Source: Rhodoferax ferrireducens (GTDB lineage: Bacteria; Pseudomonadota; Gammaproteobacteria; Burkholderiales; Burkholderiaceae_C). Taken from it: 64,000 nt of DNA. Shown piece by piece: positions 44,574 to 53,074 of the stretch (position 1 is its first letter; every line of letters starts with the position of its first letter). The position numbers and the translations under genes are program-made. The notes beneath the pieces are model-generated. The model worked only from the letters and a program-made list of their open reading frames with translations. It was not told the origin of the DNA and did not search any database. Location: contig NZ_QEII01000314.1 in assembly GCF_003347515.1 (NCBI RefSeq), forward strand, positions 1 through 64,000, written 5' to 3'.

Positions 44574-44733
44574 CGGGGGGTTGCCAATGGCGCAAGGGGG
44601 CTTGCTGGAGGACGGGCTCAATGGCCTGCAGCAGAACGCCATCACCCTCTCTGGCAAAGCCGTGCAGCAGTACCGCGCCGGGCGCGATCTGCGTCGGCGC
44701 GGTCTCGGGGGGCAAGTCGTCAAACAGGTCCAT
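44574..44733 (-). pseudogene. alkB: 5' stub of an alkB-type dioxygenase gene
   Basis: MDLFDDLPPETAPTQIAPGA, then VLLHGFA and APLRHWQPPGGYT match the N-terminus of AlkB, an iron and 2-oxoglutarate enzyme that repairs alkylated DNA. The frame leaves the family at about 44575, where it meets the Fic stub tail to tail. The catalytic HxD region is missing. Confidence 0.7.
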
Positions 44734-44773
44734 CGGGGTGATTTTGCTATTTTTTGCGAGCCTCTTGCCCGCC

Positions 44774-45418
44774 TCAGTTGGCGACGGTAAAGCGTTCTTT
44801 CACATGGCGCGGGGTTTCAATCTCGTCCACGATGGCGACCGCCAGATCGGCCACCGAGATACCGGCGGGCGCGTCACCCACGCCGGGCAGCACGTCGTCC
44901 AGACCCGTGCGGTACTGGCCGGTACGCGCGCCGGGGGCCAGGGCGATGGGTGGCGACACAAAGCTCCAGTCCAAGGAAGTCTCCAGCTTCAGTTGATTCA
45001 GCGCTTCACGCGCGGCCAGTGCGCCTTGCTTGTATTCGGCGGGGAACGGCGGCGTGTCCACCAGCTGCACGCCAGGCGCCACAAACAGGCTGCCCGCGCC
45101 GCCCACCACCAGCAGGCGTTTCAGGCCGGCGCGTTTCACGCCTTCCACAATGGCGCGGCTGCCCTGCAGGAACAGGTCATGGATTTGCGGCTCGGTCCAG
45201 CCCGGGTTGTAGGCGCTGACGACAGCGTCGTGACCGGCCACCGCCTGGGCCACCTGCGCGGTATCCAGTACGTCTGCCGCTACCACGGTCAGCTTGGGTT
45301 GTGCCGCCAATTTGGCCGGGTGGCGCGCCAGCGCGGTGACCTGGTGGCCCCGGCTGAGCAGTTCGACCAGGACAGCGCTGCCAACAAAACCTGTGGCGCC
45401 AATGAGTGCAATTTTCAT
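44774..45418 (-). CDS. NAD(P)-binding SDR/NmrA-like oxidoreductase
   Basis: A 214-residue atypical short-chain dehydrogenase fold. MKIALIGATGFVGSAVLVEL is the cofactor loop and KRLLVVGGAGSLFVAPG follows. Members are often annotated NAD(P)H-binding or epimerase-like and respond to redox or quinone stress. It is divergent from a LysR regulator that probably controls it. Confidence 0.83.
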   Translation of the reverse strand: MKIALIGATGFVGSAVLVELLSRGHQVTALARHPAKLAAQPKLTVVAADVLDTAQVAQAVAGHDAVVSAYNPGWTEPQIHDLFLQGSRAIVEGVKRAGLKRLLVVGGAGSLFVAPGVQLVDTPPFPAEYKQGALAAREALNQLKLETSLDWSFVSPPIALAPGARTGQYRTGLDDVLPGVGDAPAGISVADLAVAIVDEIETPRHVKERFTVAN

Positions 45419-45458
45419 GTGAATCTCCGGTGGGTGTAAGAAGGCTCTAGTGTGTTGG

Positions 45459-45505
45459 CTTCACAAACGTTTGAATAGTCGGTAAATTTCGCTAATACTG
45501 TGAAG
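45459..45505. promoter_or_regulatory. inverted repeats between the SDR-like and LysR genes
   Basis: CTTCACA (45459-45465) is mirrored by TGTGAAG (45499-45505), and CAAACGTTTG (45464-45473) is a perfect 10-bp palindrome beside the left arm. The layout fits LysR binding and activation sites in a divergent control region. Confidence 0.45.
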
Positions 45506-45533
45506 TAAAACTAAACAAATAAAGGTTTTTTGC

Positions 45534-46436
45534 ATGGGCCAACTCAAACGCATGGCGGTTTTTGCCGAGGTGGTGGCCGCCGGTTCGCTCACCGCCGCCG
45601 CCCGCCACTTGGGCATGACGCCGTCCGCCGTAAGCCAGCATTTGCGCCAGCTGGAAGGCGCGCTGGGGCTGGCGCTGTTGCACCGTTCCACACGCAAGCT
45701 GACGCTGACCGAGGCCGGCGCACGCTACATCGAGGGCTGCACCGCCATGGTGGCCGCCGCACGCGCCGCCGACCAGGCGCTGGCCCGCCACCGGGACGAG
45801 CCCGAGGGCGAGCTGCGCATCGCCGCGCCCATCGGCTTTGGCGGCTTGCTGGCGCAGGCGCTGGCACCCTTGCGCAACCACCCCAGGCTGACCCTGCGGC
45901 TGTTGCTGGATGACGCGCTGATTGACCTGATCGAGGAGCGCGTGGACATTGCCTTGCGCGCGGGCAGCCAGCCCGACTCCAGCCTGGTGGCCCGCAAGCT
46001 GGGCCGCATGGACGCCCAGATGTGCGCCGCCCCCGCTTACCTGGCGGAGCGCGGCTGGCCGCGTACGCCGCAAGACCTGGCCGCGCACGACTGGCTGGGT
46101 GGCCGGCCTTCCAGCAACGGGGCCGAGACTTTGGTTTTGCACAACCAGGGGGGTGAACAAGTGACGGTGCAGGTCAGCAGCCGGGCCCACGCCAGCCAGG
46201 TGACGGCCTTGCATGCGCTGTGCGTCGAGGGCTGGGGCATCAGTGTGGTGGTGAGTGATGACGACCGGCGCGCCCTGGCCGATGGGCGCCTGGTGCCGGT
46301 GTTGCCGGGCTGGCAGTTGCCCGACCTGCCGGTCTACGCCATCACGCCCCGGCGTGGCGAGCAGCCCGCCAAAGTGCGCCATGCACTGGCGCTGTTGGCC
46401 GCCCATTTTGAACAACTGCCACGCCAGGGGCTGTAG
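45534..46436 (+). CDS. LysR family transcriptional regulator
   Basis: A 300-residue regulator. MKRMAVFAEVV-like QLKRMAVFAEVVAAGSLTAA and HLGMTPSAVSQHLRQLEGAL form the helix-turn-helix; the C-terminal domain is of the CrgA/DhcR-like type without strong ligand clues. It is divergent from the SDR-like gene across a 115-bp gap with inverted repeats. Confidence 0.88.
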   Translation: MGQLKRMAVFAEVVAAGSLTAAARHLGMTPSAVSQHLRQLEGALGLALLHRSTRKLTLTEAGARYIEGCTAMVAAARAADQALARHRDEPEGELRIAAPIGFGGLLAQALAPLRNHPRLTLRLLLDDALIDLIEERVDIALRAGSQPDSSLVARKLGRMDAQMCAAPAYLAERGWPRTPQDLAAHDWLGGRPSSNGAETLVLHNQGGEQVTVQVSSRAHASQVTALHALCVEGWGISVVVSDDDRRALADGRLVPVLPGWQLPDLPVYAITPRRGEQPAKVRHALALLAAHFEQLPRQGL

Positions 46437-46542
46437 CGGGTGATCCGCCCCCGCCGCGGCAAGGCCAATAACTTTCCGGCCAAAATGCGCGACGCAGGGC
46501 GCTCACCGTCCCTCACCGCCCACATCCATCGCAAGGAACCCC

Positions 46543-47247
46543 ATGACCGATCTCTCCCGCTTTCCCGTCACCCACAAATGGCCCGCCCAGCATCCCGAGC
46601 GGCTGCAGCTCTACTCGCTGCCCACGCCCAACGGCGTCAAGGTGTCGATCATGCTGGAGGAAACCGGCCTGCCGTACGAGCCGCATCTGGTCAGCTTCGA
46701 AACGCACGACCAGATGACGCCGGAATTCCTCTCGCTCAGCCCCAACAACAAGATTCCGGCCATCCTTGACCCCAACGGTCCCGGCGGCCAGCCGCTGGCG
46801 CTGTTCGAGTCCGGCGCGATCCTGCTGTACCTGGCCGAAAAGACCGGCCAGTTCCTTCCGCAGGACGCGGCGCAGCGCTACGAGACGATCCAGTGGCTGA
46901 TGTTCCAGATGGGCGGCATCGGCCCGATGTTTGGCCAGCTGGGATTTTTTCACCGGTTCGCCGGTAAAGAGTACGAGGACAAGCGCCCGCGTGACCGCTA
47001 TGTGGCCGAGGCCAAGCGCCTGCTGGCCGTGCTGGAGCAGCGGCTGACCAACCGCGACTGGCTCATGGGCGAGGCCTACACCATCGCCGACATCGCCACC
47101 TTCCCCTGGGTGCGCAACCTCATCGGCTTCTACGAGGCGGGCGATCTGGTGGGCATGCGGGATTTTCCGAATTTGAACCGGGCGCTGGCGGCGTTTGTGG
47201 CGCGGCCAGCGGTGGTGCGCGGGCTGGGGATTCCGGCGCGGTCCTGA
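46543..47247 (+). CDS. glutathione S-transferase family protein (YfcG-like)
   Basis: A 234-residue GST. The thioredoxin-like half has LYSLPTPNGVKVSIMLEE and LSPNNKIPAILDP; the helical half has YTIADIATFPWVRNLIGFYE. This fits the nu-class disulfide-bond oxidoreductase group. gshA and gshB elsewhere in the window supply its cofactor. Its 3' end together with the following repeat is copied at 41389 and 43321. Confidence 0.88.
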   Translation: MTDLSRFPVTHKWPAQHPERLQLYSLPTPNGVKVSIMLEETGLPYEPHLVSFETHDQMTPEFLSLSPNNKIPAILDPNGPGGQPLALFESGAILLYLAEKTGQFLPQDAAQRYETIQWLMFQMGGIGPMFGQLGFFHRFAGKEYEDKRPRDRYVAEAKRLLAVLEQRLTNRDWLMGEAYTIADIATFPWVRNLIGFYEAGDLVGMRDFPNLNRALAAFVARPAVVRGLGIPARS

Positions 47248-47250
47248 TTT

Positions 47251-47300
47251 GATAGCGGCTTGCGCAGGTAGGACGGGGGCTAGAGCCTGTTTTTAGTGTG
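47251..47300 (+). repeat. dispersed repeat after the GST gene
   Basis: GATAGCGGCTTGCGCAGGTA then GGACGGGGGCTAGAGCC, directly behind the GST stop and running into the end of the convergent AAA protease gene. It is the best-preserved copy in the window. Confidence 0.75.
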
Positions 47301-49419
47301 AATTTAGAAGGCCTGATCCGGCTTGCTTCGACTCAAAGCTGCGAATCTCGGTCAGCGCCTCGCTCAGGCTCATTTCGCTGGTCTCCATCAGCTTGCCGAC
47401 CAGGTGCTCGGTCAGCGGCTTGAGCCGGGCCAGCACGGTCTTGGTCTCAAGGTAGAGCCGCTCGCTCTGGGCTTCCATGATGGAGCGCGTCTCCGCATCC
47501 AACTCGCGGCCAACGCCCTGGCGGTCCTTGTTGAGCGCCCCAAAGTTCAGGCGGGTCTTGCGGTACATGCCCATCTCGCCCACCGCGTGATGCAGCAACT
47601 GCGTCACGCGGGTGATGTCGTTGTGGGCGCCGTTGGTCGTGCCTTCCTCGCCAAAGAACAGTTCCTCATTGGCCATGCCGCCCAGCAGCACGCGCACATC
47701 GTGTTCCATGTCGCTCTTGGTCTTGAGCAGGTTGACGCCCTGCTTGTGGAACACAAAGCCCAGTGCGTTGGTGCGTGGGTTGGCCTTGAGCGAAATCTTG
47801 ATGGTCTTCATGTTGGCCAGGACCTGCGCCCAGTCGCTGTTGGGCAGCTGGCGTTCGTGCTCCAGGTCCACCAGGAAATGGCCCCATTCGTGCACGGCAA
47901 TGATGCGGCGGTCGCGCTCTCGCTCCTGGGTGGTGTGGATGTTGACGTTGCCCACCAGCACGCGCTCGGCGGCCTGCATCAGGGTCTCGGCATCGATCAT
48001 GCTGCCCGCCTGCACGGCCGTGATGCCCGCCTGGTTGACGATGGTTTCCAGATCGGCCGGGCTGCAGCCCTCGGTCACGTCCACCACATGGTGCAGGTCG
48101 AGATGGGGCAGCACCTTGTCGGCGCGCTGAAGCAGGTAGTGGCCGATGATGGCCAGGCGCTCTTCCCCATTCGGCATGCGAAAGTCCACCTTCATCTGAA
48201 AGCGCCGCAGCATGGCCTCGTCCATCTGCATGGTTTCGCTGTTGAAGTTGCTGGCCACGATCCAGATGATCTCGGCTTCGTTCTTGCTGCGCACGCCATC
48301 GAGCACGGACAGCAGTGTGTTGGCCGTGTCGTCGTCGAATTTGCGGCGACCGCCGCGCTTCATGAACAGGTCCTGCGCCTCGTCCAGGAAGACGATGCAG
48401 CGCTTGCGCCGCTGGGCCATGGCCACGATGCGGCCGAGTGTGGTCGCGCCGCCGGCCACGTAGCCTGTTTCCAGGTTGGCCGCCGAGTGGAACAGGATCG
48501 GCAGATTCAGCTCCTTGGCCAGGTAGCTGGCCAGCTTGGTCTTGCCGGTACCCGCCGGGCCACTGAACATCACATTGAAGGGCTTGTTGATGCCGTACTC
48601 GGCATACTCGGCGCGGCGCAGATATTGGTCCTTGATTTGCGCCACCTCGGCCTTGATGTCGTCCATGCCCACCAGGTCGTCGATGGAGCCTTGCACCTGC
48701 GTCGGCTCAAGGAACTTGAGCGACTTGTGCTGGCTCTTGAGCTGGATATACAAAAAGGCCAGCACGCCGAGCGTCAGCGCCGCCGACAAGCCGCCGCTCA
48801 GGCCGGCCTTCCAGCCCGCTTTCTCGGACTGCGGGCGGGCATCGGCAAAGCGCTGGTCCAGGCGCTCGAACACCGCCAGGCTGGCGGGCGAGAGCTCTGC
48901 CCGTGGAACAAAGTTCAGCTTGCTACCCCAAGGGGCGGTGACGGCTTTGTCGGTGAAGATTTTGGTCTCCATATCGCTTGGATAGTACGCGTGCTGTTTG
49001 CCCTGTGACTCAATAAGGACAATGCGCTCCGACACGTTCCACAGCAGGGGCTCATAGACCACTGTGATGCGCTCGACCGGGTTCGTTTCCAGAAAGTTCA
49101 GCACCGATCCGCTGCCCAAGACCACGGGCAGCTTGTCGTTGAGTGCCCACATTCCCTCGCCCGCCGTGCCCGCCACGGCCATGGCCTTGACCTGCTCGGC
49201 GAGGGCGGCCTGCTTGCGCAGAAGCGTGAACGAATAGATGGCGCTGACCGGAATCAGCACGGCGATGACCAGCACGGTCAGCTTGACGGCCATCGACTGG
49301 ATCACGAACCAGTCCTGCAGCCGGCTGGCGGCTTTTTTGAGGGTGGGCCACGAGCCGGTTGGGGCCGCGGTTGAGGTTGAGTCCAACGCGGGGTCACCGG
49401 GTTTCGATAAATCTGACAT
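47293..49419 (-). CDS. membrane AAA ATPase with M41-type zinc protease domain (FtsH paralogue)
   Basis: A 708-residue protein laid out like FtsH: helix at 45-65, a periplasmic part of about 140 residues, helix at 207-227, Walker A GPAGTGKT at 287-294, Walker B CIVFLDEA at 341, second-region LLRRF-like MLRRFQMKVDF, and zinc motif HEWGH at 510-514 with NDITRVTQLL downstream. The periplasmic part is larger and HEWGH replaces the usual HEAGH. No neighbour points to a substrate. I start at MSDLSKPGDPAL. Confidence 0.85.
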   Translation of the reverse strand: MSDLSKPGDPALDSTSTAAPTGSWPTLKKAASRLQDWFVIQSMAVKLTVLVIAVLIPVSAIYSFTLLRKQAALAEQVKAMAVAGTAGEGMWALNDKLPVVLGSGSVLNFLETNPVERITVVYEPLLWNVSERIVLIESQGKQHAYYPSDMETKIFTDKAVTAPWGSKLNFVPRAELSPASLAVFERLDQRFADARPQSEKAGWKAGLSGGLSAALTLGVLAFLYIQLKSQHKSLKFLEPTQVQGSIDDLVGMDDIKAEVAQIKDQYLRRAEYAEYGINKPFNVMFSGPAGTGKTKLASYLAKELNLPILFHSAANLETGYVAGGATTLGRIVAMAQRRKRCIVFLDEAQDLFMKRGGRRKFDDDTANTLLSVLDGVRSKNEAEIIWIVASNFNSETMQMDEAMLRRFQMKVDFRMPNGEERLAIIGHYLLQRADKVLPHLDLHHVVDVTEGCSPADLETIVNQAGITAVQAGSMIDAETLMQAAERVLVGNVNIHTTQERERDRRIIAVHEWGHFLVDLEHERQLPNSDWAQVLANMKTIKISLKANPRTNALGFVFHKQGVNLLKTKSDMEHDVRVLLGGMANEELFFGEEGTTNGAHNDITRVTQLLHHAVGEMGMYRKTRLNFGALNKDRQGVGRELDAETRSIMEAQSERLYLETKTVLARLKPLTEHLVGKLMETSEMSLSEALTEIRSFESKQAGSGLLNSH

Positions 49420-49591
49420 GACAGTCCTTCGTGGCGGGCGCCCCGTTTGATACAAGCGATACAAGCCGCATGGGTTCGGCCGCCATGCTACGCTTAGATT
49501 TATCGGCCTGGAAGCCGTGCCGCCAAAATGCCGGCATCAAGACGCTCACGACCCGTGCCATTCCAAGAAACCCCATGTTCAAGCTCTTCCC

Positions 49592-50413
49592 ATGACACTG
49601 ACGTTACGAGACAAGGCGCGACTGTGGCGCAGCCCCTTGTTACCAGATGCTGAACTGCTGACAGCGGAGTACTACGCGCAGGAGTTTGCGCCGCATTGGC
49701 ATGAGGGGTTTTCGATTCCGGTCATCCACACGGGTGCGCAGAGTTACCGTTATCGGGGCGCGCTTTGCATCGCCGGGACGGGCTGCATTGCGGCGATCAA
49801 TCCGGGTGAAATTCATACCGGTCAACGTGCCACCGATAAGGGCTGGGCCTATCGCGCGTTTTATCCGTCCGTGGCCTGGATGCAGGGCCTGGCGTCGGAT
49901 GTGGCGGGCCACCCGGTCGACGTGCCATGGCTTCCAGACGATGCGATTGCCGATGTCGAGGTGGCTGGCAAGTTGGAGTTTGCCCACCGGCTGCTCGAAG
50001 ACGGGGCCGATACTCTGGCCGCTGAGTCCGCGCTGACCGGCGCGTTTGCCTTGTTGTTGTCACGTTATGCGCGCATCCAGATGCAAGCGCGGCCTCTGCA
50101 CCCGGATGCCGTGCGGGTGGCGTGCATGAAGGCCAGGTTGGCCGATGATTTGACCGAACCGATCAGCCTGTCGGCGCTGGCCGCTGCGGTCGACTTGTCG
50201 CCGTTTTATGCGGCGCGTTTGTTCTCTCGCACCGTGGGCATGCCGCCCCATGCGTGGCGCAACCAATTTCGCCTCAGTCTCGCGCAAGGCTTGTTGCGGC
50301 AGGGCTTGTCGGTGACGGAGGTGGCCGCCATGCAGGGCTTTGCGGATCAAAGCCATTTCACGCGCCACTTCAAGCGGGCCTTTGGCATCACGCCGGGCCG
50401 CTGGCAAGTTTGA
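49592..50413 (+). CDS. AraC family transcriptional regulator
   Basis: A 273-residue regulator with an N-terminal cupin ligand domain (FAPHWHEGFSIPVIHTGAQS) and two C-terminal helix-turn-helix units (ISLSALAAAVDLSPFYAARL and LSVTEVAAMQGFADQSHFTR). It precedes azlC-azlD by 75 bases on the same strand, so it may control them, as is usual for AzlCD neighbours. Confidence 0.88.
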   Translation: MTLTLRDKARLWRSPLLPDAELLTAEYYAQEFAPHWHEGFSIPVIHTGAQSYRYRGALCIAGTGCIAAINPGEIHTGQRATDKGWAYRAFYPSVAWMQGLASDVAGHPVDVPWLPDDAIADVEVAGKLEFAHRLLEDGADTLAAESALTGAFALLLSRYARIQMQARPLHPDAVRVACMKARLADDLTEPISLSALAAAVDLSPFYAARLFSRTVGMPPHAWRNQFRLSLAQGLLRQGLSVTEVAAMQGFADQSHFTRHFKRAFGITPGRWQV

Positions 50414-50488
50414 CCAGCGCAAGAACGTACAAGCGCATATCAGGCGATCTGCCTAAGATTCCTCTCAGTTTGTTTGACAGGAGTTTTC

Positions 50489-51214
50489 ATGACGCAGTCT
50501 TCTGCATTGGCCAGCTTCATGGCGGGCGCTCGGGATACCGTTCCGATGTTGGTTGGCGCCGCGCCCTTCGGCATCATTTTTGGCGCCCTGGCTGGCACCA
50601 CGCAGCTGGCGCCATGGCAAGGGCAAATGATGTCGCTCGGTGTGTTTGCCGGGTCGAGTCAGTTCATTGCCATTGGGCTGATGGCGGGGCTGGCCGGCGC
50701 CATGGTGATCTGGCTTGCCACCTTCATCGTGAACCTGCGCCACATGCTGTACGCGGCAGCCCTGTTGCCGCATGTGCGTCATTTGCCCGGTCGCTGGCGC
50801 TGGGTGCTCGGCTTTTTGCTGACCGATGAAACCTTTGCGGTCATGGACAGCTACTACCGCAAGCACCCGCATGCGCCCTTGGGGCACTGGTATTTTCTGG
50901 GCTCGGGTTTGTCGATGTATGCCAACTGGCAATGCGGGACCCTGGTGGGGCTGTTGTTTGGCGCGGTTTTTCCCCAATTGCAAACACTGGGCCTGGACTT
51001 CGCGATGGTGGCGACTTTCATCTCTATCGTGGTGCCGCAAGTGGTTCGTTTGCCCCATTTCTCCGCCGCCGTGGCGGCCGCAAGCGTGGCGTATCTGCTG
51101 AAGGACGTGCCGTTCAAGCTGGGCTTGCTGGCGGCCGTCGTGGTCGGCGTTGCCATTGGCGTGCTGCTGACCAGACTGCGCACACCCGCTTCGACGCAAG
51201 GGGGCATGGCATGA
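50489..51214 (+). CDS. azlC: AzlC family branched-chain amino acid exporter subunit
   Basis: A 241-residue protein with several membrane helices. GARDTVPMLVGAAPFGIIFG and FVNLRHMLYAAALLPH-like NLRHMLYAAALLPHV are the AzlC signatures. It pairs with the small AzlD subunit, as in LIV-E or BrnFE exporters. CAGGAG precedes the ATG by 5 bases. Its stop overlaps the ATG of azlD. Confidence 0.9.
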   Translation: MTQSSALASFMAGARDTVPMLVGAAPFGIIFGALAGTTQLAPWQGQMMSLGVFAGSSQFIAIGLMAGLAGAMVIWLATFIVNLRHMLYAAALLPHVRHLPGRWRWVLGFLLTDETFAVMDSYYRKHPHAPLGHWYFLGSGLSMYANWQCGTLVGLLFGAVFPQLQTLGLDFAMVATFISIVVPQVVRLPHFSAAVAAASVAYLLKDVPFKLGLLAAVVVGVAIGVLLTRLRTPASTQGGMA

Positions 51215-51540
51215 GCGTTACCGTCACCATCATCGGCATGGCGGTGATCACATTCGTGATCAAGGCGCTGGTCTTTATTTTGGGTGACCGGGTGGTTTTT
51301 TCGCCCACCTTGAAGCAGGCGCTGGGCTTTGTTCCTGTCACCGTGCTCACCGCGATCATTGTGCCGATGGTGCTGGCACCGCACGGTCAAGGCTTGGAGT
51401 TGAGCTGGCGAAATCCGCAGCTGGTGGCGGCACTCGTTGCGGTGGCGGTGTGCGCCGTGACGCGGCACCGGCTGCTGACCATCATGGTCGGCATGACCGT
51501 GTTTTTTGGGTGGCAGTTTTTTTATGGGGCGACAATCTAG
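51211..51540 (+). CDS. azlD: AzlD family small exporter subunit
   Basis: A 109-residue protein with about four helices. FVPVTVLTAIIVPMVLAP is the AzlD core. It overlaps azlC by 4 bases and would form the exporter with it. Confidence 0.9.
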   Translation: MSVTVTIIGMAVITFVIKALVFILGDRVVFSPTLKQALGFVPVTVLTAIIVPMVLAPHGQGLELSWRNPQLVAALVAVAVCAVTRHRLLTIMVGMTVFFGWQFFYGATI

Positions 51541-51592
51541 CCCCAACGCCTATGGCGAAACCTCCCCTATCACCACATTGAAGAGCCGCAAC

Positions 51593-51841
51593 ATGACCCA
51601 AGACTTGAACCCCAAAAACGAAGTGAAGACCCCGGCGCTGTGCGATTCGTGCGCCGGCATCCAGCGCAACTGGCGCGGCGCCCCCGGCCATCCCGAGCTG
51701 ATGCAAGGCGTTAACCGCAAAGAGCCGCGCAGCCACGGCCAGGTCACCGTCACCAAGTACCGCTGTGAACGCTGCGGCACGGCGTGGGAGTACGAGAACA
51801 ACAAGGTCAACTTGCACGCGGGTTGGTCGGTGGTGGGCTGA
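51593..51841 (+). CDS. small zinc-ribbon-like hypothetical protein
   Basis: An 82-residue protein with LCDSCAG near the N-terminus and YRCERCGTAWEY near the C-terminus, two CxxC pairs that could bind one zinc. I do not recognise the family. It starts 53 bases after azlD and 41 bases before the glycosylase gene. Confidence 0.6.
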   Translation: MTQDLNPKNEVKTPALCDSCAGIQRNWRGAPGHPELMQGVNRKEPRSHGQVTVTKYRCERCGTAWEYENNKVNLHAGWSVVG

Positions 51842-51882
51842 TAGACGGCGCTCCGCAGACCTCTTCAATTCAACTCACCGCC

Positions 51883-52980
51883 ATGTCCATCACCCTGGAC
51901 ACCCTGCGCCGCTACGCGGTGGCGCGCTCCCTGTTCACGCCCACCACCCTGGCCCGCGCCATCCAGCGTCTGGGCTTTGTGCAGGCCGACCCGATCCGCG
52001 CACCGGCGCGTGCGCAAGACCTGACCTTGCGCCACCGCGTCAAGGGCTACTGCGCGGGCGATCTGGAGCGGCGTTACGCCAGGCTCGACATTGAGGAGGA
52101 CTTCTTCGTCAACTACGGCTTTTTGCCGCGCGCCACGCAGGCGTTGATGCACCCGCGCACGCCGCGCACGGCGTGGCCCCCGGCCCGCTGGGCGCAGGCC
52201 CATGCCGTGCTGGACTTTGTGCGGACACACGGGGTGGTGCACCCGCGCGAGGTGGACGCGCACTTTGCCCATGGCGCGGCACGCAACTGGTTTGGTGGTT
52301 CCTCCAATGCCAGCACGCAGCTGCTGGACGACATGCACCACCGCGGCCTGCTGCGCATTGCCGCGCGCGTGAGTGGCGTGCGCACCTACGTCGCCTGCGA
52401 GCCACGGGAGCCCTCGGGGCCGCTGGTCGATCCCGCCCAGACCATGGACGCGCTGGTCGATGTGATCGTGGGCAAGTACGCGCCCTTGCCTGAACGCTCG
52501 CTCGGCGAACTGATCAGCCACCTGCGCGGCGGTGCCCCGCAGTGGGCCGATCAACGCCAGGCGGCGTTCCGGCGCGCCAAGCTGAGGCTGGCCTCCATCA
52601 AGGTGGATGGCGTTGTCTGGTATTGGCCTGCGGATGAGTCACCGGTATCACGCCGGCCTGTGCCCGGCGCCGTGGTGCGCTTGCTGGCACCGTTTGACCC
52701 GGTGGTCTGGGACCGCCGGCGCTTCGAGCTTTTGTGGGGCTGGGCCTATCGTTTCGAGGCCTACACGCCCGCCGCCAAACGGGTGCGGGGCTACTACGCG
52801 CTGCCGCTGTTGTGGCGCGATCAAGTCATCGGCTGGGGCAATGTGACGGTGAGCGGTGAGCTGCTCAAGGTCGATCTGGGCTATGTGTCCGGCACCGCGC
52901 CGCGCGAAGCCGGTTTTGCGCATGCCCTGGCGGATGAATTGGCGCGGCTGCGCACCTTTCTCGCCTTGCCGGCGCTTTGA
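51883..52980 (+). CDS. YcaQ/AlkX-type winged-helix DNA glycosylase
   Basis: A 365-residue protein of the HTH_42 family. LGFVQADPIRAPARAQDLTL near residue 31 contains the Gln-Ala-Asp catalytic motif of E. coli YcaQ, which opens interstrand DNA crosslinks. RHRVKGYCAGDLERRYARL and FFVNYGFLPR follow the family. Start is the ATG at 51883. Confidence 0.83.
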   Translation: MSITLDTLRRYAVARSLFTPTTLARAIQRLGFVQADPIRAPARAQDLTLRHRVKGYCAGDLERRYARLDIEEDFFVNYGFLPRATQALMHPRTPRTAWPPARWAQAHAVLDFVRTHGVVHPREVDAHFAHGAARNWFGGSSNASTQLLDDMHHRGLLRIAARVSGVRTYVACEPREPSGPLVDPAQTMDALVDVIVGKYAPLPERSLGELISHLRGGAPQWADQRQAAFRRAKLRLASIKVDGVVWYWPADESPVSRRPVPGAVVRLLAPFDPVVWDRRRFELLWGWAYRFEAYTPAAKRVRGYYALPLLWRDQVIGWGNVTVSGELLKVDLGYVSGTAPREAGFAHALADELARLRTFLALPAL

Positions 52981-53009
52981 ACGGTGCGCTGGATGGCCTT
53001 GATTTACTC

Positions 53010-53070
53010 CTGATTAGATAGCTGTCTACGCAGGAGATACAAGGGCTAGAGCCCGATTTATTTTAAATCG
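53010..53070 (+). repeat. dispersed repeat, diverged copy
   Basis: GATAGCTGTCTACGCAGGAG then ACAAGGGCTAGAGCC between the glycosylase and the convergent nucleotidyltransferase-fold gene. Confidence 0.55.
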
Positions 53071-53074
53071 CTGT

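Noticed and set aside
37740..47310. A complete new defence system in the island
   Set aside because: Most pieces (NERD stub, hsdR tail, DUF4143 remnant, BrnA remnant) are broken. Only Fic, the DUF1016 protein and RelB-YafQ look whole, and they do not form one operon.
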